A stretch of 64,000 bases of DNA from assembly GCA_011947345.1 (NCBI GenBank), contig JAAVTG010000528.1, forward strand, positions 62,001-126,000, read 5' to 3'. Made by a program: the position numbers and the translations under genes. The notes under the pieces are model-generated. The model ran no database searches and was not told the DNA's origin. It worked only from the letters and a program-made list of their open reading frames with translations. This DNA is from Phytophthora quininea. Its lineage: Eukaryota; Oomycota; Peronosporomycetes; Peronosporales; Peronosporaceae. Within the stretch, counting starts at the first letter, position 1; every line of letters begins with the position of its first letter. This document shows, piece by piece, positions 28,852-39,925 of the stretch.

Positions 28852-31639
28852 CTACAGCACGATTACTCGAACAGCATTACGACCACCGTTCACCACACCA
28901 GTTGGGTCACCCGAAGCCGATTCTTCGCTGCTCTGCAGACCCGACTTCAGCTTGTGCAGCCGTGAGCTTGGTCGCACTTTCCCCGTGTGCGAAAACAGCT
29001 TGTTAGGGAGGTAGAAGCGATGGTACTTCTCCCAACACGTCCATGTCGGTTGTAGACACGCATAAGGCTTGGTGGACACATGAACGTTCTGACAGAGAGA
29101 CACATTGTGCAGCACGCAGACGTCTGTCACCTCCGTGCCCCCCTCCCATCTGCACACTACGCACTGTCGTCTCTTGCGGTTCATGTCGGTGTAGAATTGC
29201 TTTGATGCAACAGCAGAACACCTCCTTTGTGGACTGTAAGGAGTCTTTGTAGCACTTTGAGAACGAGCTATCCAAACCGCGCTAGAAGGTGACAACCGCT
29301 CAGAAATCGTCTCACCAGACCTCGTGTCTGAATAGAACATTCTGCGCCCACTGATGGCTTCCTTCCACTTGCCTGATACCAATTCCGAGATCAACTCAAC
29401 TATAAATTTTCTGTGAGGATCCCGTACACCGGTCCCGTCTAAAATCAGCCTGCGCGTCAAGTATGCATTCGATCTGGCAACATCTACTAAAGCAAGCCCG
29501 AGCTTCTTGTGCCATTTCTTGAAAGAGTGCCCATCCGCCAAAGAGAAGCGTGCCTGGATTTGGTCAAGTCTTTATACCCCTTGCATGTAGGTATTGTACT
29601 TCTTGACACACACGGGTGCGCTAAAGCTTTGACGATCAGCACGTACTTGCCGAGTCACCGTTGTCATTGCGGAGGGATCAGCAGTAGAGACTACCGACAC
29701 GATGGGACTGTCATACCAATATGCTGCTATCATTGTTCGATCCACAGAGACACCTTGACGAGATGTACCACGAGCGCACTCAGAATCCTTTTATCGAGCA
29801 GAACATGCTTAGGGAAGTGTGAGCTTTTCTTACGCACAGTTCCACGGCCATACAGTCCCTTGACACGTAGCGCCATAAGTAGTTACACCGAGGTGTAGTA
29901 GTTATCTGAATTGACGATACGCTGTGTGGAATACAATGGTCGAACAACTTCTAGCACGCACTTTCGAATTGCGGAAGATTGATCAAGCTCTTCACCCCAG
30001 GCTTGCGCCTCTTCTGTTGTCACACTGCTGAGTCGGTCCGTGATATCACTTTTACAGTGCAGTCGAAAATTCAGCGATATCCACGATGTACCACAGCAAA
30101 GCATGTAAATGCGAAAATGGTACTTGCCTGCTAGCTTCATAGGATTGTATACAATAAGCGGCTTGCAAAACTTTGAACGGCACGCTACTCTCGCTTCATC
30201 AAGAGCTACGTTGCTTCCAAATTCAACGTACTTAGATCCCGTTGTCTTGAGGATATCGAGCAGCGGTCGAATCCTAGCAGCTTGGTCAGTACTTGCTACG
30301 GTAGCATCCACACACCGAAAACAAAAAGCTGCCCGTAACTCCTTGAACTGCCGTAGAGTCATCACGTTTTCCAGTCCTACCGAGCTACCTTCAAAGATTG
30401 AATCCTCCACTTGATCGCCCCAATAGTAAGCATATTCACCTTTATCGACCAAGGACATCTAGAACAATATGCCTAGAAAAGTCATGATTTCGTCAAGTGA
30501 GAATTGTTTTGCCAATGCGATCTCGTGTAGTCTGGCATAGGCATTCGTTTCTCCGACCACTTGCTGCCAAAATGAAAGAGGGAGGTAAGCAAAAAGCACG
30601 ATGTGGCCGAGTGCTCAAATAGATGTTTGAATTCAGGGCGAAGTCTTGTGATGGTGGTTCCGTCAGTGTGGCAGTACAGATCGTCGGGAGCCGCACGCTG
30701 TACCCCTGGTTCGAAGCGCATATTTTAGATCGATTCGACTTCAGCAACTGTTGCCGGGAGCTCCACCGGCGGGTCAAATGATTCCATGTACGCATCTAAC
30801 GTTTGCATGTCAGCATCAATACACACTTCTTCACCATCATCCATCATCTACGGCACAAAGCCTACCCCACCCCAGGCCCGTTGAATTTCCCTGCAACGAC
30901 CGATAGTTTGCGTTCCCGCGTTGGACTGTGCTCAAGTTGAGGGTTTTCACGTGCTTCTGGAATTGCGAATCCAACCAATTGATCTGGAACAGTGACTTCT
31001 TCAACACACGGCACACTCTTCCCACAATGAACGAGTTCCCTACTCCAGCGTATTTCTTCTTTTGAGTGATAAACCCTCTTTTGCCGGGGAAAATGCAACC
31101 AACGTGAACACATACATGGAGAGCACTGACGGCAGCTGCCGCTGTCTAGATGGACGATCACGAGAGTCAGACCCCAGTGTCTCTGCTGCAACTGGGTCAT
31201 TACGGGATGCTGAAGTACTGAGAACCTCGGCTGACGATGGTTGGGGTGCGCTTCGACTGCTGCTGAAAGCAGCAACTGCGCGGGAGCTGGCGCCAACCTC
31301 CTGGTCCATCTCATGATCCAGACTTCTCCTTGAGTGAGACTCAGCCGGCACGCGACGAGTTCGCTTCCGTGATGTAGGATTAGAAATAGCTGTGTCTTTC
31401 GGCTTGTTCTTCAATATATTGGGACATCCTCGCTTCCGCTTTCCGTTGGCACCACTTTGCGTCGTAACGCCTCCTCCTGCAGTGACAGCGGTCTGCGTAA
31501 CTTCGACGGGTTGTTGTGCGGCCACTTCACTCACAGTGTCGTGGCGTCCGGTGCTCGTGGCACCGGCAGCAGCAGCGGGGCTTGGCTGGGATGCATCGCC
31601 GTGAGGACTTGGTTCGGGGCTGCTTCGGCGGGCGGCCAT
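28852..31639 (-). pseudogene. piggyBac transposase, several frameshifts and stops
   Basis: Minus-strand pieces follow the family order. A disordered basic N-terminus starts at the ATG at 31639 (MAARRSSPEPSPHGD). Next comes the segment with WSEKR, then MSLVDKGEYAYYWGD and RIRPLLDILK. The catalytic-core pieces NVALDEARVACRSKF (first Asp) and IVNSDNYYTSV (second Asp) follow. Then come LYGRGTVRKKSSHFPKHV and SFKKWHKKLGLALVDVARSN. The Cys-rich C-terminal finger is CVVCRWEGG ... CVLHNVSLCQNVH. Stops interrupt the frame just after the second Asp and elsewhere, and the frame changes at least four times, so the element cannot make its own transposase. Confidence 0.85.
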
Positions 31640-32545
31640 TGTTGGGTCGCTGGAGATATCCGGTTGCGAGGAAGGGAGACTCGGGCACAGCGACCGTCGA
31701 TTGTTTACGTTTTTGCAGTTTCTTATTCGATACAAAATAGATTGTGTACTAAAGCTGATAGTATCACCAGCACTAGGGTATAATATTGGAGAGTTTTAAT
31801 TTCAATATTGAAATCAAAATATATGCGTACTTTGACTACAATAATCGGATACAGATACCAAGTGAGCGCGCCGAAAAGCGCGCCAACAAGACCAGCTCAA
31901 CGCACTCAATGCTGGACGCACTGCTCTTCTTCTTTGGGGTCATTTCGGCTGAAACTGTAGACGTATTGACAAACAGGTTGGTAGTATACTGGTGCGTCTG
32001 AAGTACCGACTGAACCTGGCTCTGGTGCTGGCCTGAGGAGCGCGCAGAGTGCTGGCGATTTCGTGCCATTATATATCATTCCATTCCATTTCATAATGGC
32101 AATTATATCATTCCATTCCATTTCATAATGGCGCGAAATCGCCAGCACTCTGCGCGCTCCTCAGGCACTGACACCACCACCACGCGCTCTGCACGTCACG
32201 ACATTGCACCACAATTGAAGTAATACTCGTAATTTATCAGGCCGGACTCGTAATTTACGAGACATTACGTCAACATCTTGACAATATCCTCGGCCAATCA
32301 AAACCGACCAGCCCCGACGTTGATCTCGGTGTTTCAATAACATCCAATAAAAATATTGCCACTACATAGTACCGTGGTTTCTCAAAGGGGGCATTCTGCT
32401 CCCTTTGATGAATTTACTGCTTGTGTCCTGTCTCGTAGACAGCTGACCGGGCTTGTCAAAGGTCAAATTGCCCCCGTTCGTAAGTTATTATGCTACTTCT
32501 GTATACCATACAAAACAAGGGCAATATGGAGTGTTCGCGAAAGGG
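31640..32545. other. Right non-coding end of the piggyBac element
   Basis: AT-rich sequence up to the right terminal repeat at 32535-32545. It contains the foldback at 32031-32165. Near 32457 the string GGTCAAATTG.CCCCGTTC is shared, in direct orientation, with the left subterminal region at about 21290. Confidence 0.6.
32031..32165. repeat. Foldback element with 42-bp arms
   Basis: Arms at 32031-32072 and 32124-32165 are inverted copies with a single mismatch (41 of 42). The 51-bp centre plus the edge of the right arm contain two identical 28-bp direct repeats (32073-32100 and 32105-32132) built on CATTCCATTCCATTTCATAA. It looks like a small foldback or MITE-type insertion inside the piggyBac end. 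Confidence 0.85.
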
Positions 32546-32549
32546 TTAA

Positions 32550-32560
32550 GCTCTGGCAGC
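32550..32560 (-). tRNA. tRNA-Ile(UAU), first 11 bases of the split gene
   Basis: On the minus strand this reads GCTGCCAGAGC, the 5' acceptor strand and start of the D stem. It pairs with the acceptor strand at 21152-21158 and joins the rest of the gene across the duplicated TTAA. Confidence 0.8.
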
Positions 32561-32717
32561 GTTAGTACAAACCTCCAAATGTACAAATATAGACCTTCCA
32601 TTATTTATAATATTTGAATTTCGACATAATGCATATTATAAGAGGTATCACATATAAACAGATCTTAGTGATCAATCAATGGTAAATTTTGACCTGATTT
32701 TGACCTGGAAAAAGTGT

Positions 32718-32757
32718 TGACCCAAATTTGACCTGCGCAGCGGTTGACCCGAAAAAA
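32718..32757 (-). repeat. Right inverted repeat of the FLYWCH MULE
   Basis: Inverted partner of 19006-19046; contains ACCTGCGCAGCGGTTGACCC. Confidence 0.8.
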
Positions 32758-35700
32758 CTTTTATTTGGAGATCTGCTGGGTCATGTGATGCAAGGAATTC
32801 AATCAGTCGAGTTCGAAGCTGTTCAGGCTCAGTAGTAGACTATGGATTAGCTCGTGGCATTTCCTGATCACGAGATCCGCTAAAACGAGATATGTGTCCG
32901 TCTTCCTACTTTGATGGCTGTTTACCATATACACTGTAGGTCTGGAACATCGCTAGTGTTTATGGTAAGTCGATCGCTATCATTGCCTATCAGACTAGGA
33001 ATGGCACGGAAGAGATAAACATTTTAGATGGATTGCATGCACATACTACTCCTGGCGCCTTTATCCGGCTATCGCAAGTCTATTTAAGGCGAAGATGTAA
33101 AGATTATCATTCTTAGACGGGTTTGATCAATGCTAGAATCAGACGATGACTAACCCATGCAACCTGGAACATGGTCTGGAGGAGCAGACTGGACCTTATC
33201 TTGTTCGATTCGACACTGTGGAGGATATGCTCGACAGCATACTGCTTGTTGAAAGAGGCTTTGACCGCGTTCGTGACAGACACAAGGTGATTGCTAAGTT
33301 TGGTGAGGCATTTGACCTTCACAAACCCATAACTCAAGGTCTACGCAAGGACTATAATATCGTTTTTGGAGTATGGATATTTATTTCATATGTGCGTGTT
33401 GAGTCACCACTGGCAATAATGTGGTGAAGCTTGTTGCGGATTGATGGGAAGAGACCGCGATTGTTGGGTGATGGTGATGGACGAGTGAGACACACAGAGA
33501 ACATTCGAAGAACTCGCATTATTTTTGGGTCGGTCGCTTTGGTCAGTCATTGGTGATTGATCACGGGCAATCATTTCGGTACACGATCACTTTTGGTTGA
33601 TCAGGTGCGATCATTTCGACACGCGATCACGATCACTTCCGGTGATCACTGTACATCGGTCATGTGCAGTTACGTGGGTATGCAATCACTCTCTGGTGGC
33701 ACTCTACGATCGAGTGGATGTTGTGTAAAGGAAGCCCGGCGAAGGAGAGATGCGCAAGCAAGTTGAAGGACGGCGGAGCTGATTCATACCCAATGAGCGA
33801 TGACGAGATCTTGGGTGCTCTCTTTGAAGACGTTAAGCGAGGACAAAGTAAGGATAGTGTAAAGGAGTGCAGACAACTATAGCGGATAGAGAAGAAGGCT
33901 AAAGAACAAACAGAGTTGATTTTCCCCTGGAACGCACAAGAGGCATCGGGCACGGGAAGGTATATTGGCCCAACCCACGCCGTCAAGTCGCAGTAGGCCC
34001 GGAAGGTTTTGGCCGGTAATCACTCACCCCTGAGATCCCGCTATCGGAAGCGGTCACGCTCGCAAGAGCCCAAGAAAAGGAAGGACAAGGACAAGAAAAA
34101 GGAGAGCCCAAGATAGCGTCTGGCTCGTCGACCACGGGCTCGAAGACTCGCTCGGAGGACGACACCCCGACCCGGACAGCAGGCGAAGCATATCCGCGCT
34201 GCTGCCCAAGGTTCCGCGACAGCCCAAGTCGGTTCAAGTGACCACCAACCCACTCATCTCCAAGCCACCTGAAGAGCGTTACCCGCCCACTGACGGGTAC
34301 ACAAGGTGATGAAGGGTTCAGCACACGCACGGCATATCGGAGTACCCCTCCGCAGTCGGCAGTCTGGGCACCGTGTGCAAGAGCGGTTTCGGTAAATCGC
34401 GCCTCGCCACAATAACAACCCGCTGATCGAGAGATCCCTCACATAGAGGCAGAAGCTCGAGTTAGAGATCAACTCTGTACTAGGTTCTGCGATGGACGCA
34501 AGGCGGACAAGGCAACTGGTAATGAAACAGCACAGTCTCAGGACCACCTTATCCGTAGGACAAAAACAAGTCAAATGGGTGGTCATTCCAAAAATAAAAG
34601 TGTACACCAATTAAAAATCGTAAATCACTTCGTAGCATCATGTAAAGATAACGGATATATCACTATAACTCTAGAACATTGGGCGACACACAATGTGATG
34701 AGGGGTCGCCTCGAAGGGTCAGGTTTATGAGAAATCTACACTATGACCCGACATTACTTGAAACTTTCCGCATGACTTAAAGAAAGGGCTTCGATTCACT
34801 TCTGCTAATTGTTACCAATTTGCACTCTCAAGATGCGTTGTGACAGTGCTGTATAATGGAATAGAACAGCTTACAGCTTTCCCGTTTTATTTTACACTTC
34901 ACCTGAACCACCTTGCTTGGAATGAACATTAAAACTAGAGATGAACGATTAAAACTTGGCGGGTTTGTAGACGCCATCGCTGGGCGTTTAAATAGTTTCC
35001 ATGTTAAGAGCCAAATCCACACATCTTTGTAGGTTTCCAAACCGCGACGCCCGGCAAAACAATATCATTTTCAAATTCGCCATTCACCAGCAAGGGTCAA
35101 ATTTAACAAAGCCAATATATTTAGAATTTTCCCCGTGCGTACATCCATAGTGCATGTCTTAGAGATAGTTTGTCGATTAGGAGATATTCGTCATAAACGG
35201 CGGCAAGATCGCTGTCGAAGTGATTCGGATCATGGCTGTGCCGGTTCTCGTATCACCAGTCTTGCCAGCGTCCACAGTATTTGATCGCCAAGTTGTCATT
35301 TGTCGCGAACTATACTAAAGTTAACTTTCAACCGTTCCACTGCCGAACGCGAAATAAATGAAGTGGACAGTGAGCGGGGTCGTTGCTGACAAAGTCGAAG
35401 GCACAACAGTCATTGAGATTGACTGGTACACTATTTTGCGAACACCAAAACATTATTCTCATCACGCCGATGGTTTCTATAATATTTAAATCATCGTTAG
35501 ACATGGAAAGGGAAGGCTCTCCCGCCCCGTCTTCTGTGCCGATTGAAGATCTCAGAAGAAGTGTACTCGGCTTTCAAGCAACCCCAAACCTGTGCCTGAA
35601 TATAAACTATTTCCTAACAGCCGAGTTTGTGTTACTTGTCGTTGGGATGACCGTTCGCCAGCGAAGGTTTTACCGTCAATACTGTATTTTTCATTTAGTA

Positions 35701-37366
35701 AGTACTTGCCATGTTGTTTATATTGCACCATAACACCCTAATTATGTCTCGAAGTGAGCTGCATTCACGTCACCGCATACAATTATCTTCAGAAGTGTGT
35801 CGAATTGCACGAATTGAATATACTAAGATCTGGAACTCCTATATATGCTGTAGCGCAGGGTGCCGCTTTGGCTTAGTAATTCGGTAACGGGAGCCCACTC
35901 TGGGCGCCAACTGGGGCTGGATCGGAGCAAATCGTAATTACCTTAGGTCACTACCTTGTTTGCGTAAGATCTTACCTCTTGTTGATCAAATTCCAAGGAG
36001 TTATTGCCCTGGTATCTACAAACACTTCCGATGAATGATGGCATGTCAACACGACAGGCGCATCGATTGAGTGGCACTGCAGTCACATTGCCAATCATCG
36101 ACGCAAAGACGGCGCGTACGGTGCTCGCGGCTCGCGAAATTGAAGCGATCAGATACTTCGACGCTTTTTCGAACCCCGCCGCATACTCTAATTACAACCG
36201 CTCCGCTGGGAAGTGTGTTGTGGCACGCTTAGGCTACTCATCTCCTTGTCAAACCCTGCGTGTCCGGCGTCCAAATGCTGATATTCTGTGTCGATACTCA
36301 TTTGTCTGAGTCGTATCGTATTTGGGTATAATGCCAATGCATACTCGCGCTTGAGAATACTCGCGTGTCCTTGATCTCACAGTGACTTTATTCTAATGCA
36401 ATATTGACGTGAAGCGTATTAACGAGGCTGATCGAAGAGGTCTCGTACAATGTCGATAATAACCTGGTGTGGTACTCCTGAGTGGTACATTGTACCACGA
36501 ATGTACTGTTTTAGACGATCTACACGTTCTGTCAATTGATATTTACCGCAGTGTTTGGAAACTGTTTTTCTTGACTTGCCCCCACTATGGTCCTATAAAC
36601 TTTTGGTGACGCCCAAAACCAAAATTTGACTTGCGTTCAGTATGCTCTAAACGATTTTTTCCGCCAGCAAAAACCTTTTTGTGCTGCGGTTCACGGGACC
36701 GGTTCACTCCGACTGCAGGGACCGGTTCAGTCCGATCGCAGGGACCGTCGACCACCGCAACGCGCGACCATCGTTCTTGCCGAGCAAGTTGCTCCGCCCC
36801 TCGACCGAACTTGCTGCCCGCAAAAAGCGGGGCCGTGATGTCGTGACGACCGCACGCTTTGCTGTTCGGACCATAGACCGCGTCTGACAACACTCGCTGT
36901 TCGAACACCACTGCGTCTCCACGGCAGCGCAAGCGCACTCGGCCAGCGACTCCTTCCCCTTCACACCGCAAAGCCCGACGGTGTGCTTCAGAATGACGCT
37001 CTGTGAGTTGCTGTGTGTGACCTCTCTATTACTGTCCCGCAGTGTACAGCGCTTCCGTTTCGAGTCAAGTCTCCGGTCGTCTGTCCCCTACGCAGCTAAC
37101 TTTTTGCCGTTAGAGAACTGGCGATTGCACGGCGCTGCTCTCTGGCTCACTATACTTTCGCCACCCGAGCCGAGCCGCGGTCGGATTTGCTTCCTGTGGC
37201 GTGCCTTCCCTCTGTTCGCACATCGTCACAAAGCCCCAACAATCCCCAGCGTCTGGCCGGCGAAGGTGTCCGCCACTTGGCATTAGGTTAGCGAGCGATT
37301 ATCGGATTTCGCCAGGACAAGCGGCCGTCGTCGTCTATCCCCGGGAGATACGCACACCGAACCAAG
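32758..37366. other. Gene-poor region before GH16 copy 4
   Basis: Some 4.6 kb without a recognised gene. An intact 93-residue frame from the ATG at 33146 (MTNPCNLEHGLEEQ...) looks protein-like but is unplaced. A 40-bp-period direct repeat lies at 33557-33630. A string TGGCGCCCAGAGTGGG on the minus strand near 35900 resembles a retroelement primer-binding site, but no LTR pair was found. The last part is the 5' region of copy 4. Confidence 0.4.
33557..33630. repeat. Two imperfect 34-bp direct repeats rich in GATCA
   Basis: 33557-33590 and 33597-33630 share TTGATCA..., ATCATTTCG and CGATCAC blocks with a 40-bp period. Confidence 0.6.
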
Positions 37367-39638
37367 ATGCAGCTCGCGGGACTAGTGACGTGGATCGCCA
37401 TGGTGCTAGCGGCGACTGTGACGACCACCGAGGCCGCCAGCAACAGCACGAGCAAGGGCACCACGTATCCGACCAAGTCCGGCCTGAAAGTTTGGGTGGA
37501 TCCCGCCACCCCGAGGACCGTCAGACGTACGTGAGCTCGCGGGGCCGGAAATGGGACCTCGTCATGAGCGACGAGTTCAACGTCGCCAACCGCAGCTTCC
37601 GACCGGGCGACGACCACATGTGGACCTCGCTGAACAAACCCGACGGTGTGAACGGCGCGCTGGAGCTCTACTCGCACAACATGACGTCCACCAAGTGCGA
37701 CGACGACGGCACGTGCTACTTCTACATCAAGATCCAGGACGAGGTCAACTCCATCCACGTGTACAACATGTACAAGCACCCGCCTGGATACGTCGACGTC
37801 TTCTTCTACTACCGAGCTGGTATGGTGCAGTCCTGGAACAAATTCTGCTTCCAAGGAGGCATGTTGGAGGTGAAGGCGCAGCTCCCTGGGGCTGTGTCGA
37901 CCAAGTCAGGAAACCCGGACTTGGCTCTGGGCCCGTCGGGAAAAGTGGCCACCAAGGGATACTACCCGACGTGGCCCGGGATTTGGATGATGGGGAACCT
38001 CGGACGCGCTATCTTCTCGGCGTCCACAAACCGCATGTGGCCATTCTCCTACAATAAGTGCGAGCCGGACGTCTTCAACCCGGAGAACCAGCGCATCAGC
38101 GCTTGCAACGACGACCCAGGCTACGGCATGCACCCCAACCAAGGCCGTGGCGCTCCCGAGATCGATCTGCTGGAAGGCGGCGGTCTCGCCATCTCGTCAT
38201 CACTGCAGATCGCGCCAGGCATGCCTGATGACTTCCGCTTGTTCCCGGCTGACGCAAAGGGAGCCGATGCGACCAACCCGTACTGCGTGTACTCTTACGA
38301 CTGCAAGACGAACGGAGCCAACGTCATCGACGTCCCTACCGCCTACTTTGAGCAGAAGCGCGGGCACAAGTCATGGTACCAAGGTCTCCGCTACGCTTCC
38401 AACAACTTTTGCGCCAAGGTCCCTGACGAGCAGCAGGACTACACGACGGTGGCGGCGTCCGTCAAGGCTGGCATCAAAGAAAACTCCTGCACGACGACGA
38501 CTTGCCCGGCATCTCTGGATGTGAATGGTGACCTTGGTTTCATCGACGGCAAGGGACCGAACCACTGGGGAATCAACAGCAACGGCACGTGCTATCCCAT
38601 CATGAACTCGTACATGGGCGCCTACCTGTGCGACCCGGACAACACGAACGATCACTGTGAAAGTCCTCGTAATTCCAGCACGCCCAAGTCTAACTCGATG
38701 AGCTCGTTCAACTACCAGATGGACGCCATCTCGTCCAACTGGCCGATCCACTTGGGCGCGTACACGGACTACCTCGTGTATCAAATTGAGTGGGTCACCG
38801 GCGAGAAGGGCTACGTGCGCTGGATGCTGGACGGCAACCCCATCTTCGAGGTGACCACGGACGCCTTCTCCAACGTGCCCCAGAACACCAAGAAGAACAA
38901 CCCGCAGAAGGTCATGCTGGAGGAGCCCATGTACATGATCTTCAACGTCGCGCTGTCGCGGTCGTGGGGTACGACACCTCCGAACGCTGGAAGCGAGTGC
39001 CGCGGCGACGGCAACGACCCCGTCGCCAACGCCATTTGCGACGACTTCCCCATGTACATGAAGGTCGACTACATCCGATTGTACCAGGACCAAGGCGACG
39101 ACCTCGACAAGGACAACTTGATGCAGGTTGGCTGCGACCCCGAGACCCACCCGACGAAAAAGTGGATCGACGGCCACATCGACGAGTACGTGGACGACGA
39201 CAACCCGTGGAAGGAGGTGTCGGGCAAGGCCTTCTGCAAGGTCGACAACGACTGCACTATCGGCGGCAGCGTCGGCACGACGGCGCTGAAGACTGGAAAG
39301 TGCGTCAACAAGCGCTGCTCGTGCACATACTCGACGTCGTGGGGCGGCCCGCGTTGCACGACGGCGCTGTCCGGATCCACGAGTTCCAGTGCAAGCAGCC
39401 TGTCGAATCGTGCGTACGGCCCCCGATGGGCCTGTCGATGGGAATCGCCGGTATCATCGTGCTGCTGTCGTTCGTGTCGGTGTACTTAACTATGCTGTCG
39501 GACAAGAAGGCGACTGCGATGCTGGTGAAGAACGGCGCGCAGGCCAAGATGGCCGCGAGTCAACTGTCCGTGGACGGCAACTTGGATCACTCGACGAACC
39601 AGCGGCCCAAGGACAACTACAGCCAGAACTTTGTCTAA
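37367..39638 (+). CDS. KRE6/SKN1-like GH16 beta-glucan protein (copy 4), two frame breaks
   Basis: The ATG at 37367 starts a signal peptide (MQLAGLVTWIAMVLAATVTT). The frame then breaks at 37509-37512, where PATPEDRQTY needs one more C in a run of four. The long central frame holds the GH16 domain with GAPEIDLLEGG and the Cys-rich stalk. A second break at 39420-39424 lacks one C of six in GPPMGL, just before the membrane helix (MGIAGIIVLLSFVSVYL). The last frame ends with the standard tail NYSQNFV at 39638. With both bases present it would be 757 residues with every family feature kept. Each break is a one-base loss in a C run, so sequence error is more likely than a dead gene. Confidence 0.85.
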
Positions 39639-39925
39639 AGCTGCCAAAATGTATATAAAACTGCTGTGTTTGCCTGGATACTCGTGAAGCTTTTCCAAGT
39701 TGCGTCTCCGCTGACGGAGTTCGCCTCTCCATTGGTCGTGGATAAAGTTCTGTTCGTGCTCACGGTGGTCACAGCTGGCAATTTGCTGTGGATGTTGTTC
39801 AACGCACGTGCGGAGCTAGCAAAGCGTCAAATAACACCAACTATTCAGCTGTTCAGCTGCGGTACGAGCCATGAGAGCGACCACGGTTCGTTCTGTTGAG
39901 TCTCCACACTTTCATTTAGCACAGC

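Larger units (their letters stand above)
21212..32545. mobile_element. piggyBac-like element, 11.3 kb, with nested cargo
   Basis: Both ends carry the perfect 11-bp inverted repeat CCCTTTCGCGA, and TTAA flanks each end (21208-21211 and 32546-32549), the hallmark of piggyBac insertion. The two flanks fuse into a tRNA gene, which independently proves the boundaries. A piggyBac transposase gene, broken, lies near the right end on the minus strand. The element is far longer than a standard piggyBac of 2.5-4 kb because it also contains a SWIM-type MULE, an Ulp1-like gene, a coiled-coil ORF and a DOT1-like gene. Confidence 0.9.
19006..32757. mobile_element. FLYWCH-type MULE carrying a tRNA gene, split by a piggyBac element
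   Basis: Inverted repeats of about 40 bp lie at 19006-19046 and 32718-32757. Both contain the core CGGGTCAACCGCTGCGCAGG followed by TCAAATTTGG, with about two differences. If the piggyBac insertion (21212-32545 plus one TTAA) is subtracted, the element is about 2.4 kb, a normal size for a MULE. It encodes one transposase next to the left end, and a tRNA-Ile gene between that gene and the right end. I could not identify a clean 9-bp target duplication, so the exact ends are uncertain by a few bases. Confidence 0.72.

Noticed and set aside
35870..35930. Primer-binding-site-like string (TGGCGCCCAGAGTGGG, minus strand) suggesting an LTR retrotransposon
   Set aside because: No matching LTR pair, gag or pol sequence was found nearby; the string alone is not enough.
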